From: Gallionellaceae bacterium
GTDB taxonomy: Bacteria > Pseudomonadota > Gammaproteobacteria > Burkholderiales > Thiobacillaceae
DNA: 64,000 nt
Reading direction: 5' to 3'
Assembly (NCBI GenBank): GCA_028714875.1
Contig: JAQTLN010000001.1
Location: 248,001 to 312,000 of the forward strand
A program made the translations under genes and the position numbers. The notes under the pieces are model-generated. The model searched no databases. It saw only the letters and a program-made list of their open reading frames with translations, and was not told the origin of the DNA. Below, one piece after another: positions 26,593-36,148 of this stretch; positions within the stretch are counted from its first letter, which is position 1; each line of letters begins with the position of its first letter.

Positions 26593-27878
26593 AGCCAGCG
26601 GCCAATATCGGATGTTTCAGTACCCGCCAACCGCCCGCGGTCGGTTGGCGCCCCGTTTAAGGTCGGGGCCACACCTGAGAATGGCGTATCGCAGCTACGC
26701 CGAGAACTGGGCGGCACCTGCCGCCAAGTGATGTCCATCCTTCCAATCGATGCGTTTCGCCCCGCCAAGGGCAAAACAGCCTGATTCCCCACCGCCGCCA
26801 AGCGGGGGAAACCGGTACAAGCAATCGCGCCGCCAGGCACGTCAAGTCTCAATTACCCCTGCCGTCTTTCAGCCGCCGGTTGCCCGGCCGTCGTTCATGC
26901 GCTTCGACCGCATCGCGCAAGAACTTTCGACGCCTACTCAACAGCGCTCCCCCTCTGGTTCATCCGTTTTATCGCGGATTGGCGTGTCGTTCCGGTGCCA
27001 CCCGGAACCGCCCCAGAGGTTCCCACGTTAGCGTGTCGCTACTGCGAACCACACCGCCACCGTCTCACAACTGCCCCTAGCCGTATGGCTTTGGCATCCC
27101 ATTTCAGCCCGCCGATGTTCCATAGCGCGTGGCTTACTCAGAGCAGTGCTTCCAACTGTGGTCGCCGAGGACTGAGGCCCCGGCCATGGCTGTGTGACTC
27201 TCCCAAACGCACCCCTGACGGGTGCGGTTAGACGCTTGAGCTATCCTGCGATCTCGTTGGCTTGCGCCCCCGAGTACCACCTGGTCCACCTTTCGGCTCC
27301 CAGGCTCATCCCCCTCGCGGAGAATGCGTGCAGCCCACGTCTTGGGCACAGGTTGCACCGTTGCCGGCACCCCCTGGGCGGGTCTGACGTCCTTTTGCGA
27401 GGACTCCCGCTTTCGCTTCACGCAGGGTTGGCCATGTCGCCATGGCTCCCGTTTCCGTGTCGCCCAACTTCGTTTCCCGGATTGGGTCGAACAGGGTTTG
27501 CACCCTGAGCGCCCGTTGCAGCCGCGCCAGCCCTATTAGAGGCACGCGGCTACGGGAGTAATGCTGCCGATCTTGGCAAATCGGCAGAGAGACACTTGCA
27601 GGGGGGCGGTTGGCGCCTCCCCCCGCGGTTTGGCGGCGAAGACGTTGGCGCGTCCCAATGCAGGTTCTGTTGGTTGCTGGCCTGCCCGAGTATAGGCACG
27701 CCGCGCAATTTGCCCTGGGCACCCCCCCTCCGGGCGTCCCCATGCCCCGTTGCCCTTCTGGAACATCAAGTAGTGTGCTTCGACTGCGTTCGAAGCACAT
27801 TGCAAAAACAACGAATTAGCAAAAATCGCGGCCTGCCTATACTCCCTGCCGGCAGATGCCGGCTCATTGGAGACGGAC
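26593..27878. other. About 1.3 kb without a supported gene; possible group II intron remnant
   Basis: No frame here has protein-like character on either strand. The minus strand between about 27545 and 26950 is rich in short stems capped by GNRA-like loops (GGGAAACG, CGGAAACG, GCGAAAGC, GGCAACGG). It begins GTGCCTCTAATAGGG, which resembles a group II intron 5' end (GTGYG...ATAGGG). No reverse transcriptase and no clear domain V hairpin were found, so this is only a suggestion. Confidence 0.3.
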
Positions 27879-28667
27879 ATGCTGTTCCCGAAACTGGTGC
27901 CGGCCGGCGCCGCCTACGTCAAGATTCCCAACTCGAAGCGCGCGGCGATGCGGGTCATCCTGGAAACCGCGCAGCGCGGCAGCCGCTACTGGAGCGCCGG
28001 CACGGTTCCTCCGGAGAAGGCGCTGCGCTTTGCCGAGAAGATGGCGAAACGGTATCGCGCCAACGCCAACCAGGCACAGCGCGCCTATGCCAAGGCGAAG
28101 GGTCGGGCGAACACCAGCCTGGTGATGTATCCGGAGGACACCGGGATGCTGCGCTGGTGGTTGCTGGCGACGCCGGGCGAGGGCGCGGTGCACACCCAGG
28201 AACAGCTCGCGGACAGCCACGACAAGCGCACCCTGCTGACCTGGGGCGAGCAGTACGAACTGGTGCATGAACAGCGGCCGAAGAGTCACGGTGGCGGGCG
28301 CGTCTGGACCTGGCGGCTGACGCCGCAACGGTATGCCGAACTGGAAGCCGCCATGCGCGACCTGGCGGCTTCGCCGGGGCGACCCTCCGGTGCATCCAAG
28401 GAAAGGAGAGATGGCCTCGACGCCCTGGTGCAGGCGGTGATGCGCATGCCGGGGTTCCACGGGGTGCGGCAACAGCAACTGGCATTGCTCCAGATCGGGA
28501 GGGAAACCTGGACACGCACGCATGCCGCTTTGGATTCCTTCCCGTGGCCGGAGAAGGTGCCGTATCTCGACAAGGGTTTCGCCTGTTACCACGCGCCTGA
28601 TGCGTTGCGGCTGGATGTGCTGCTTGGCACATGCAAGCATCGGCTAGAGCGCGAAACGGAATACTGA
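27879..28667 (+). CDS. Unknown protein upstream of cas3
   Basis: A 262-residue protein starting MLFPKLVPAGAAYVKIPNSKRAAMRVILETAQRGSRYWSAGTV. ATG at 27879 has GGAG seven bases upstream; an in-frame TTG at 27867 is less likely. It is basic and tryptophan-rich (MLRWWLLATPGEG, GGRVWTWRLTPQRYAELEAAMRDLA), has no signal peptide or membrane segment, and no catalytic motif I recognise. Codon use and amino-acid make-up look like a real gene. It lies 71 bp upstream of cas3 on the same strand. It may be cargo of the integrated element rather than part of the CRISPR system. Confidence 0.7.
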   Translation: MLFPKLVPAGAAYVKIPNSKRAAMRVILETAQRGSRYWSAGTVPPEKALRFAEKMAKRYRANANQAQRAYAKAKGRANTSLVMYPEDTGMLRWWLLATPGEGAVHTQEQLADSHDKRTLLTWGEQYELVHEQRPKSHGGGRVWTWRLTPQRYAELEAAMRDLAASPGRPSGASKERRDGLDALVQAVMRMPGFHGVRQQQLALLQIGRETWTRTHAALDSFPWPEKVPYLDKGFACYHAPDALRLDVLLGTCKHRLERETEY

Positions 28668-28738
28668 AATCAATTGCAGAACAATCGGCGGCCTCCCCGG
28701 CTGTAGTATCGCGAGCATTCTCTCGGGGGAGGGCAAAC

Positions 28739-31324
28739 ATGAAGGCATGGGGAAAGTTGCTGCTGGAACGGGAAAGTGGTGCCGTTCTGGACCGTCTATC
28801 TTTGGCTGACCACTGCATCGATGTCGCGAGTGTGTTTCGGGCCTTGTGCAACCTGTCGGCCATCCGCCGAAATCTGAATAGGGAAGCGGGCCAGCCGCTC
28901 AGCGAAATCCATCTGGATCGCCTGGCCGTCTTTGCCCTGTTACATGACCTGGGCAAGTGCAATTGGGGCTTTCAGGCCAAGGCCAATCCCAAGGCAAGGC
29001 GCACCGCCAGCCATATCCGCGAAGTCTCGCCGCTGTTGTTTGTCGACGACTTGCGTGAGCGGGCCGTCCGGGCACTCGGCCTGGAAGACATGGTGGGCTG
29101 GTTCAACGAGCCCGATATGGACTTGTTTCACCTCCTCCTAGCTGCCGTTTCCCACCACGGCGAACCGGCATTCACGCAAGATTTGAGCGGTTCCATTGAG
29201 GTCGACCGCTGGGCCGGCTTCTGGCGCGAGCATGACGGCTACGACCCGTTTGCCGTCTTGGCGGAACTAGCGCAAACCGCGCGAGCGGCCTTCCCTCAGG
29301 CGTTCCAGGAGCAAACCGACCCAATAAGCCTTACTCCGGCACTGGAACACCGTTTCGCCGGCCTGCTCATGCTGGCCGACTGGCTGGGTTCCCATCGCGA
29401 GGCTTTCTTCCCCTTCCACCAGGAAGGCAGCCGGATTCCCTGGGCGAAAGCGCAAGCCGCCAAAGCACTGGCCGCAGTCGGTCTGGAGGTAGGAAAAGCC
29501 AGACAGCATCTGGCGGCCGGATTGCCGGCCTTCGAACAGGTATTCAACCTTCAGGCCGAAGCCAAGCCGCTTCAAGTGGAGCTGGCCCGCGCCGACCTGC
29601 CGGCGCTGCTCATCGCGGAATCCGACACCGGTTCCGGCAAGACCGAGGCCGCCCTCATGCACTTTCTTGCACTATTCGCCGCTGGTGAAGTGGACGGCCT
29701 CTATTTCGCCCTGCCGACGCGGGTGGCGGCGCGGGAGCTATACACACGGGTAAAACAGGCCATGCAGCAGGTGTTCGGGGACGACTGCCCGCCGGTGCTG
29801 CTCGCTGTGCCCGGTTATGCGCAAGTGGATGGCGAACCGGCAACGCACTTGCCGGCAAGCGCGGCGCTCTGGCACGAGGCGGACATGCTCAGACGCGAAC
29901 GAGCCTGGTCGGCGGAACGGCCCAAGCGTTTCCTCGCCGCGCCGGTGGCCGTGGGCACCATCGACCAAGCGCTGTTTTCCGGCATCCAGGTGCCCCACGC
30001 CCATCTACGCGCCGCCTGTCTGGATCGCTCGCTCCTGGTGGTCGACGAGGTGCATAGCTCGGACGTCTACATGCGCTACCTGTGCCGGCGCGTGCTGGCC
30101 CGCCATCTGGCGGCCGGCGGCCGGGCGTTGTTGCTCTCCGCCACCCTCGGCAGCGCCGCCCGGGCGGAATACCTCTCGCCAGGCAGTCGCCCGCCGGCCC
30201 CGGAAGGTTTCGACCTCGCCGCCGCCCAGCCCTATCCCGCACTGTGCGCGCCCGGCATGGCCCTACGCCACCTGCCCGACCCGCTGATGCGGGCCAAACG
30301 GGTGCGCATCCAGCCCCTGGCCATTCTGGAGTCTCCGGAGGATCTGTTGCCGGAGCTGCGCAAGGCCATAGCGGTCAACCGGCGGGTGATGGTGGTGCTC
30401 AACACCGTGGCTCGTGCCCTGGCACTGGCCCGACTGGCAGACGACGACCCGGTGCTGGCGCCTGCCCTGTTTTCCGTAAACGGCCAGCCCTGTCCCCACC
30501 ACGGCCGCTATGCCCGCCCCGACCGGGAGTTGTTGGACAAGGAGGTCAGCGGGCGCATGGGCAAAGGGTCGCCCGCTGGTGCCATCCTGCTCATCGGTAC
30601 CCAGACCCTGGAACAGAGCCTGGACATCGACGCCGACTGGCTGGTGACCGACCTCTGCCCGATGGACGTGCTGCTACAACGCATCGGCCGCCTGCATCGC
30701 CACGACCGGGGCGCGCGGCCGGCGGCGGTATGCAGCGCCCTGCTGCCCAAGGAGGCGGACTTTTCCACCTTCCTGAAAAACAACGGGGAGATGGCCCGCG
30801 GCGGCCTGGCCGGATTCGGATTCGTCTACGAAGACCTGCGCATCCTGCAACTGACTCGGGACTGGGCCGCCGCTCAGCCGGAGATCGAAATCCCCCGCGA
30901 CAATCGGCGCCTGGTGGAAGCCGCCACCCATCCTGAGCGGCTGGCCACCCTGACCGGGGCGAAATGGCAGGCCCATGCCGGGCGACTGGAGGGGGGAGGC
31001 ATTGCGAAGAACAAGGCGGCCCACGACGCCCTGATCCCACAAGAGCACTTCGGCGAGTTCCTGTTCCCGCATGACCTCGAAGCCCATCTGACCACCCGCC
31101 TGGGCCTGAACGACCGCGCCATTTCCCTGGGCGGAAGCTACCCCAGCCCCTTCGGACAGGTCATCGACGAGATCAATATTCCCGGCCATCTCGCGCCGGG
31201 CCTGGCAATTGAGCAGGCTCATCTGGTGAGCCTCACGGGGAGTAGACTGCATCTTCATGTCGGCCCCCTGGTTTTTCGCTATTCCCGTTTTGGACTGGAG
31301 AAACTCGATGAATCTGCTGCTTGA
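28739..31324 (+). CDS. cas3: CRISPR-associated helicase-nuclease Cas3 (type I-E)
   Basis: Cas3 is recruited by Cascade to degrade target DNA. The 861-residue protein has an N-terminal HD nuclease domain (LAVFALLHDLGKCNWGFQAK, later AAVSHHGEP and LMLADWLGS) and a superfamily 2 helicase: Walker A ESDTGSGKTEAAL, motif II VVDEVHSSD, motif III LLSATLG, and motif VI QRIGRLHRH. Start at 28739 follows the ribosome site GGGGGAGGG; an open frame extends further upstream but lacks such a site. It ends 17 bp inside cse1, so the operon is tightly coupled. Confidence 0.96.
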   Translation: MKAWGKLLLERESGAVLDRLSLADHCIDVASVFRALCNLSAIRRNLNREAGQPLSEIHLDRLAVFALLHDLGKCNWGFQAKANPKARRTASHIREVSPLLFVDDLRERAVRALGLEDMVGWFNEPDMDLFHLLLAAVSHHGEPAFTQDLSGSIEVDRWAGFWREHDGYDPFAVLAELAQTARAAFPQAFQEQTDPISLTPALEHRFAGLLMLADWLGSHREAFFPFHQEGSRIPWAKAQAAKALAAVGLEVGKARQHLAAGLPAFEQVFNLQAEAKPLQVELARADLPALLIAESDTGSGKTEAALMHFLALFAAGEVDGLYFALPTRVAARELYTRVKQAMQQVFGDDCPPVLLAVPGYAQVDGEPATHLPASAALWHEADMLRRERAWSAERPKRFLAAPVAVGTIDQALFSGIQVPHAHLRAACLDRSLLVVDEVHSSDVYMRYLCRRVLARHLAAGGRALLLSATLGSAARAEYLSPGSRPPAPEGFDLAAAQPYPALCAPGMALRHLPDPLMRAKRVRIQPLAILESPEDLLPELRKAIAVNRRVMVVLNTVARALALARLADDDPVLAPALFSVNGQPCPHHGRYARPDRELLDKEVSGRMGKGSPAGAILLIGTQTLEQSLDIDADWLVTDLCPMDVLLQRIGRLHRHDRGARPAAVCSALLPKEADFSTFLKNNGEMARGGLAGFGFVYEDLRILQLTRDWAAAQPEIEIPRDNRRLVEAATHPERLATLTGAKWQAHAGRLEGGGIAKNKAAHDALIPQEHFGEFLFPHDLEAHLTTRLGLNDRAISLGGSYPSPFGQVIDEINIPGHLAPGLAIEQAHLVSLTGSRLHLHVGPLVFRYSRFGLEKLDESAA

Positions 31325-32852
31325 ACCACTGTTCCGCGTCCGTTTGTCCGAGCAGACGACGCGAGCCAACCTGCCGGAACTCCTGGCCCTGCTGGGCGAG
31401 GACCGGGTGGACAGCCTGCCCGGCCTGCAACGCCACCAGGAAGATGCCTTCCACATCTTTCTCTGTTACCTGGCCGGGGCGGTGCTGGATCGCCAGGGCC
31501 GCGCCGAACCGAGACAACCCGCCGAATTCTGGTTGGACGGCATCCGTGCCCTCACTCATGCGGAAGGCTGCGACAACGACGATGCCTGGACCCTGGTGGT
31601 GGACGAACCGACCCGGCCCGCCTTCCTGCAACCACCGGCGTCGAACCGGACCGTGTTCACGAAAGACTACAAACCCAAGGCCGCCACGCCGGACGCCCTG
31701 GATGTGTTGCAGACGGCGAAGAACCACGATGTGAAAGCCGCGCGCGGTGACCGTCAGGAAGCCGAAGCCTGGTGTTACGCCCTGCTCACTCTGCAATCCC
31801 AGATCGGCTTTCTCGGCGCCGGCAACCAGGGCATCGCGCGCATGTATGGTGGATTCGGCAGCCGCCCCTGCGTGACCTGGCAACAGCATCGGCGGCCTGG
31901 TGCCCGCTGGTTGCGGGATGTATCGGTGCTTCTCACCCAGCGGAAGACGCTGTTGGAAGAGCCCTATCCCTACCTGCCCGACGGCAAGGTTCTGTTGTGG
32001 ATTCCTGCTTGGGACGGCCAGACCAGCCTGGCCCTCGCCGCCCTCGACCCCTTCTTTCTGGAAATCGCCCGGCGGATTCGCTTGGTCGCCGCCGGCAGTG
32101 GCTGCCAGGCGCTGGCGGCCACAGCATCCGCCACCCGTATCGCCGCAAAGGAACAAAGAGGCAACCTGGGTGACCCCTGGATACCCATTAACAGCAAGAC
32201 CGGCGGCGCCCTTACCGTGCCGGCGGCAGGCCTCACCCCCGACCTGCTGCGCAACCTGCTATTCGACGATGGCGGCTTTAGCCCGGCGGCCATGCAGGCG
32301 GCGCCAACCGGCCAGGGTGCCGGCTGGTTTGCCGCCGCCGTGCTGGTGCGTGGCCAGGGCACCACGGACGGCTTTCACGAAGCCGCCATTCGGGTACCTG
32401 AGAAAGCCCGGCCGGTGGTTTTCGGCAAGGGGGCGGGCCGGGATCGATTGGCGGGCCTGTCGAAGAAAGGCCTGGAGACCGCCGCCACCATCCAATACAA
32501 GGCACTTCGCCCGGCGCTGTTCGCCCTGATGGAAGGTGGTCCTGAATCCATCCATCCCGACAAGACCGAAATCAGCCATTGGGTGGACAAGGCCGCCGCC
32601 AGCTACAGCCATGATTGGTCCCCCCACTACTTCGACTGGCTCTGGTCCACCCTGGACCAGCCCGACGATACCGCCGCACTGAAACCCTGGTTCGAGCAAC
32701 TGCGCACATTGGCGGAAGCCACCCTGGAGCAGGCCTTCGCCCGGGTGCCCTTGCGCAGTGGTCGCAACTACCGGGCGAAAACCCGCGCCCGGGGCATGTT
32801 CTTCGGTTCCCTGTTTAAACACTTCAAAGAGCACATGGAGGCAAAACCATGA
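31308..32852 (+). CDS. cse1: Cascade large subunit Cse1/CasA (Cas8e)
   Basis: The large subunit of the type I-E effector complex recognises the PAM and recruits Cas3. The 514-residue protein begins MNLLLEPLFRVRLSEQTTRANLPELLALLGEDRVDSLPGLQRHQEDAFHIFLCYLAG, typical of Cse1. The C-terminal four-helix part is also present. ATG at 31308 has GGAG upstream and overlaps the cas3 stop by 17 bp. Its stop overlaps cse2 by 4 bp. Confidence 0.93.
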   Translation: MNLLLEPLFRVRLSEQTTRANLPELLALLGEDRVDSLPGLQRHQEDAFHIFLCYLAGAVLDRQGRAEPRQPAEFWLDGIRALTHAEGCDNDDAWTLVVDEPTRPAFLQPPASNRTVFTKDYKPKAATPDALDVLQTAKNHDVKAARGDRQEAEAWCYALLTLQSQIGFLGAGNQGIARMYGGFGSRPCVTWQQHRRPGARWLRDVSVLLTQRKTLLEEPYPYLPDGKVLLWIPAWDGQTSLALAALDPFFLEIARRIRLVAAGSGCQALAATASATRIAAKEQRGNLGDPWIPINSKTGGALTVPAAGLTPDLLRNLLFDDGGFSPAAMQAAPTGQGAGWFAAAVLVRGQGTTDGFHEAAIRVPEKARPVVFGKGAGRDRLAGLSKKGLETAATIQYKALRPALFALMEGGPESIHPDKTEISHWVDKAAASYSHDWSPHYFDWLWSTLDQPDDTAALKPWFEQLRTLAEATLEQAFARVPLRSGRNYRAKTRARGMFFGSLFKHFKEHMEAKP

Positions 32853-33349
32853 CCACCCCTGAACCCCACTGGCCATCGACCCAGGTTCCCAGCCTGGCGC
32901 GAACTCTGGCCGATCCGCACTTTTCCAACGGTGAACGCGCCGCGCTCAAGCGCATGGGCCTGGAAGGCCCGGCGCCGCTGGCCCTGCACCGCTTCATCCT
33001 GCGTCATGTGGAAGAGTCCTGGCAGGGCGAACACTGGACGCCCCGCTGGCGCGCGCTCATCTGCGCCCTGGCCATCCAGCGCGACGGCGGTTTCGACCCG
33101 TCGCGACCCTGGGGCCAGGCCCTGGCCGAGGCCCGCTTCGCCGAAAGCCGGCTGGAACGCCTGCTGGCAGCCCAGGGTGACACCCTGTACGCCCTGGGCC
33201 TGCGCGCCGCCCGCCAACTGGCGGCCAAGGGCCTGGCCTGCGATTGGCGGCAACTGGCCGAACTGATCTTCGCTTCCGACCCGGATGTTCGTGAACGCAT
33301 CAACACCCGCATTGCCCGCGACTACTACCGCAACTTGAAAAAGGACTGA
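32849..33349 (+). CDS. cse2: Cascade small subunit Cse2/CasB (Cas11e)
   Basis: A 166-residue all-helical protein. Cse2 forms a dimer along the belly of Cascade and stabilises the R-loop. The pattern HFSNGERAALKRMGLEG at the start and DPDVRERINTRIARDYY at the end fits the family. It overlaps cse1 by 4 bp (ATGA) and is followed by cas7 after 4 bp. Confidence 0.92.
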   Translation: MTTPEPHWPSTQVPSLARTLADPHFSNGERAALKRMGLEGPAPLALHRFILRHVEESWQGEHWTPRWRALICALAIQRDGGFDPSRPWGQALAEARFAESRLERLLAAQGDTLYALGLRAARQLAAKGLACDWRQLAELIFASDPDVRERINTRIARDYYRNLKKD

Positions 33350-33353
33350 CGCC

Positions 33354-34685
33354 ATGTTCCTGCAAATCCACACCCTCACTTCTTTCGCCGCCGCCCTGCT
33401 CAACCGCGACGACGCCGGCCTCGCCAAGCGCATTCCCTTCGGCAACGCCGAACGCATGCGGGTGTCCTCCCAATGCTTGAAGCGGCATTGGACAGGAAAC
33501 CTTCGAGCCCTCATCGAGCAAAAAACAGGCAATTGGGAAAAATTCGAGCGAGGTTGGAGAACTCGGAATTTCTTCGACCGCGCCGTTTTGCCGGCAGCAA
33601 GCGACGCATTGAAGGCGATATTTCCAGATCAGCCGAAGCGCAACGAAATCGCTATAGCGGCAACCTGGGAGTTGGCTTGCGGTTGTTTTACGAAGGCAAA
33701 GAAGAAGAAAGATGTCGAGAAACTGCTTGAGCCGGCGAAGCTTGCCGATCCGCTGGAGATGCCTGAATCTATGGAGATAGACATTGAGAAAGGCGAAGTT
33801 ATTCCAAGTCCGAAACAACCCGCTCTATTTGGTCGGCCAGAGGCGGATTTTTTTGTACGTCAAATTATTGAAATTGCGGAGAAGGCCAAAGGTGATATTC
33901 CGCAGATTCGGAAAGCAATAAGGGAACTCGTTCTTCTCAAATGGCGTGAGCGAGACAAGGCTAAAGACGCAGGAACGATGGTCGATGCACTTATTCGTAC
34001 AGAGGCCGGGCAACCACTGTTTGCAGGAATTGAAGGTGCTTTATTTGGCCGTTTTGTTACATCGGACATCCTGGCTCGTTCCGATGCAGCGGTGCATGTA
34101 GCACATGCTTTCACGGTGAATCCGCTCAATACCGAGGTGGACTACTTTACCGTTGTTGATGATTTGAACCTTGTGGATGAAACCGGTGCCGCCCACGCCG
34201 GCGACATGGAACTCGGCGCCGGCCTGTTCTACGGCTATGTGGTGGTCGATGTCCCACTGCTCGTTTCCAACCTGTGCGGCTGCGACGCGGCGAAATGGAA
34301 GGAACAGCCGGCGGAAGCCTTGCAGGATGCCCGTGAGGTTCTGGAACGCCTGGTCCAGGCCATCGCCACCGTCAGCCCCGGCGCCAAGTTGGGTTCCACG
34401 GCCCCCTACGCCCGTGCCGAACTCGTCCTGCTGGAAACCGCCGCTGCCCAGCCCCGCACGCTGGCCAATGGCTATCTGCAAGCCCTGAAGCCCAAGGGCA
34501 ACCCGCTGCAACAGGCGGTGGATGCCCTGGGCCAGCATCTCGGCGCCCTGGACGCGATGTACGGCTGCGACGAACGGCGTTTCGTCGCCTCCACCCAGGA
34601 CACTGCCAGCCTCAAGGACATTCCCCGCGCAGCGATGAAAGACACTGTGCGGGCGGCACTGGATGAGCTATTCGGAGCTGCGTGA
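33354..34685 (+). CDS. cas7: Cascade backbone subunit Cas7e/CasC
   Basis: Cas7 forms the six-subunit backbone that binds the crRNA spacer. The N-terminus (MFLQIHTLTSFAAALLNRDDAGLAKRIPFGNAERMRVSSQCLKR) and C-terminus (KLGSTAPYARAELVLLE...VASTQDTASL) are typical. At 443 residues it is much longer than the ~360 residues of the E. coli protein. The extra length falls in a lysine-rich middle part (TKAKKKKDVEKLLEPAK onwards). The DNA from about 33485 to 34165 is clearly AT-richer than the flanks, roughly 40-48% GC by eye against about 65%, so the gene looks mosaic. Confidence 0.94.
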   Translation: MFLQIHTLTSFAAALLNRDDAGLAKRIPFGNAERMRVSSQCLKRHWTGNLRALIEQKTGNWEKFERGWRTRNFFDRAVLPAASDALKAIFPDQPKRNEIAIAATWELACGCFTKAKKKKDVEKLLEPAKLADPLEMPESMEIDIEKGEVIPSPKQPALFGRPEADFFVRQIIEIAEKAKGDIPQIRKAIRELVLLKWRERDKAKDAGTMVDALIRTEAGQPLFAGIEGALFGRFVTSDILARSDAAVHVAHAFTVNPLNTEVDYFTVVDDLNLVDETGAAHAGDMELGAGLFYGYVVVDVPLLVSNLCGCDAAKWKEQPAEALQDAREVLERLVQAIATVSPGAKLGSTAPYARAELVLLETAAAQPRTLANGYLQALKPKGNPLQQAVDALGQHLGALDAMYGCDERRFVASTQDTASLKDIPRAAMKDTVRAALDELFGAA

Positions 34686-35419
34686 TGGACGCCCTGATCC
34701 TGCGTTTCGACGCGCCGCTGATGAGCTTCGGCGGCGTCATGGTGGACCAGCACAACGTCACCGACCGCTTCCCCGGTCTTTCCCTGTTCGCGGGACTACT
34801 CGCCAATGCGCTGGGCTGGCAGCACCGCGACGGTGAACGCATCGGCCAACTGCAAGAGCGGTTGCTGGCGGCCTCCCGTTGGGATATTCCCGGCGAAGCC
34901 ATCATTGACTACCACACGGTCGACCTGGGCCAGCCGAAGATGCGCGAAAAAGGCTGGACCACGCGGGGTGAGCCGGAACACCGCGACGGTGGACCCGACG
35001 CCAAGTTCGGGACCCATCAGCGCTACCGCCACTACTGGGCCAATGGCGTGCTCACCTCCGCCCTCGCCCTCACGGCGGCGGAGCAAGCCCCGACCCTGGA
35101 CGACCTGGAAGCCGCCCTGCGCCGACCCGCTCGGCCACTGTTCCTCGGCCGCAAGACCTGCCTGCCCAGCGCCCCCATCCTCATTGGCCGCCAAGCTGGT
35201 GACGACGTTTTGTCCATCCTGCAAGGCGTGCCTCGCGCCGTCTGTCCGCAACGGCTGGATCTGAAACCCATGCCGGCCCGCTGGTCCGCGTATTTGGGGC
35301 AGGCGGATGAAGCGCAAATCCACCCCATCTATGACCAACGCGACTGGAAAAACCAATGGCACGCCGGCAGCCGTCAGGTCGCCGAAGGACTGCTCCCGGA
35401 GGTAAACGCATGTACATGA
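34685..35419 (+). CDS. cas5: Cascade subunit Cas5e/CasD
   Basis: Cas5 holds the 5' handle of the crRNA at the tail of Cascade. The 244-residue protein begins MDALILRFDAPLMSFGGVMVDQHNVTDRFPGLSLFAGLLANALGW, the conserved Cas5e N-terminus, and has the typical FLGRKTCLPSAPI motif. The ATG at 34685 shares one base with the cas7 stop (TGATG). Its end overlaps cas6 by 10 bp. Confidence 0.94.
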   Translation: MDALILRFDAPLMSFGGVMVDQHNVTDRFPGLSLFAGLLANALGWQHRDGERIGQLQERLLAASRWDIPGEAIIDYHTVDLGQPKMREKGWTTRGEPEHRDGGPDAKFGTHQRYRHYWANGVLTSALALTAAEQAPTLDDLEAALRRPARPLFLGRKTCLPSAPILIGRQAGDDVLSILQGVPRAVCPQRLDLKPMPARWSAYLGQADEAQIHPIYDQRDWKNQWHAGSRQVAEGLLPEVNACT

Positions 35420-36147
35420 TCGAACTTCCACTGGACGCCGCCGCCCTGACCCGCTTCGCCTGGCGCCAGGGCCATGCCGGCGGCCGCAATCCGGGCGACG
35501 AAGACTTCGGCTACGCTGCCCACGCCTGGCTTGCTGCCACGCTGGGCGAACAGGCGCCGCGCCCCTTCCGGCTCATGGAAACCCGCGCCGGCCTGCGACT
35601 CCTCGGCTATGCCGAGGTCGGTGCGGAAACGCTGGCGCAACAGGCGCGCGAATTCGCCCTGCCGGAGGCCCTGGCGGTCTGCGACTGGACCGCCGCCGCC
35701 GGCAAGGCCATGCCCACCACCTGGGCCGCCGGGCGACACTTGGGTTTTGAAGTGCGCGTCTGCCCCATCATTCGCGGCGAACGAGAACGCGACGCCTACC
35801 TGGTGGAAGTGGATCAAGCCAAAGCCGAGGGCCGCGAGCCAGCCAGCCGCAGCCAGGTCTACATCGACTGGCTCCGCCACCAACTCGAACGGGACGCCGC
35901 CGCCCAGGTGGCAGCAGAAGCCGTAAATCTTGTCGGTTTTCGTCGGGTGCAGGCACTGCGCCAGTCCCGTGCCGACCAGGGCCGTAAGCGCCACAGCATA
36001 GAGCGGCCGGACGCCCTGCTGACCGGCGAATTGCGGGTAAGCGATTCGGACGCCTTTGCCCGCCTGCTGGCTCATGGCATCGGCCGACATCGCGCCTTCG
36101 GTTTCGGCATGTTGCTGTTGCGCCCGGCTGGCGGACGGGCAACCTGA
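35410..36147 (+). CDS. cas6e: crRNA-processing endoribonuclease Cas6e/CasE
   Basis: Cas6e cuts the CRISPR transcript within the repeat hairpin and stays bound to the 3' stem. The 245-residue protein begins MYMIELPLDAAALTRFAWRQG, and the C-terminal RNA-binding glycine-rich loop is visible as HGIGRHRAFGFGMLLLRP. ATG at 35410 follows the strong ribosome site GGAGG. cas1 begins one base after its stop. The 28-nt repeat downstream has the expected stem. Confidence 0.94.
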   Translation: MYMIELPLDAAALTRFAWRQGHAGGRNPGDEDFGYAAHAWLAATLGEQAPRPFRLMETRAGLRLLGYAEVGAETLAQQAREFALPEALAVCDWTAAAGKAMPTTWAAGRHLGFEVRVCPIIRGERERDAYLVEVDQAKAEGREPASRSQVYIDWLRHQLERDAAAQVAAEAVNLVGFRRVQALRQSRADQGRKRHSIERPDALLTGELRVSDSDAFARLLAHGIGRHRAFGFGMLLLRPAGGRAT

Positions 36148-36148
36148 C

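Noticed and set aside
28674..28709. Candidate promoter for cas3 (TTGCAG and TAGTAT)
   Set aside because: The boxes are 24 bp apart, too far for a sigma-70 promoter.
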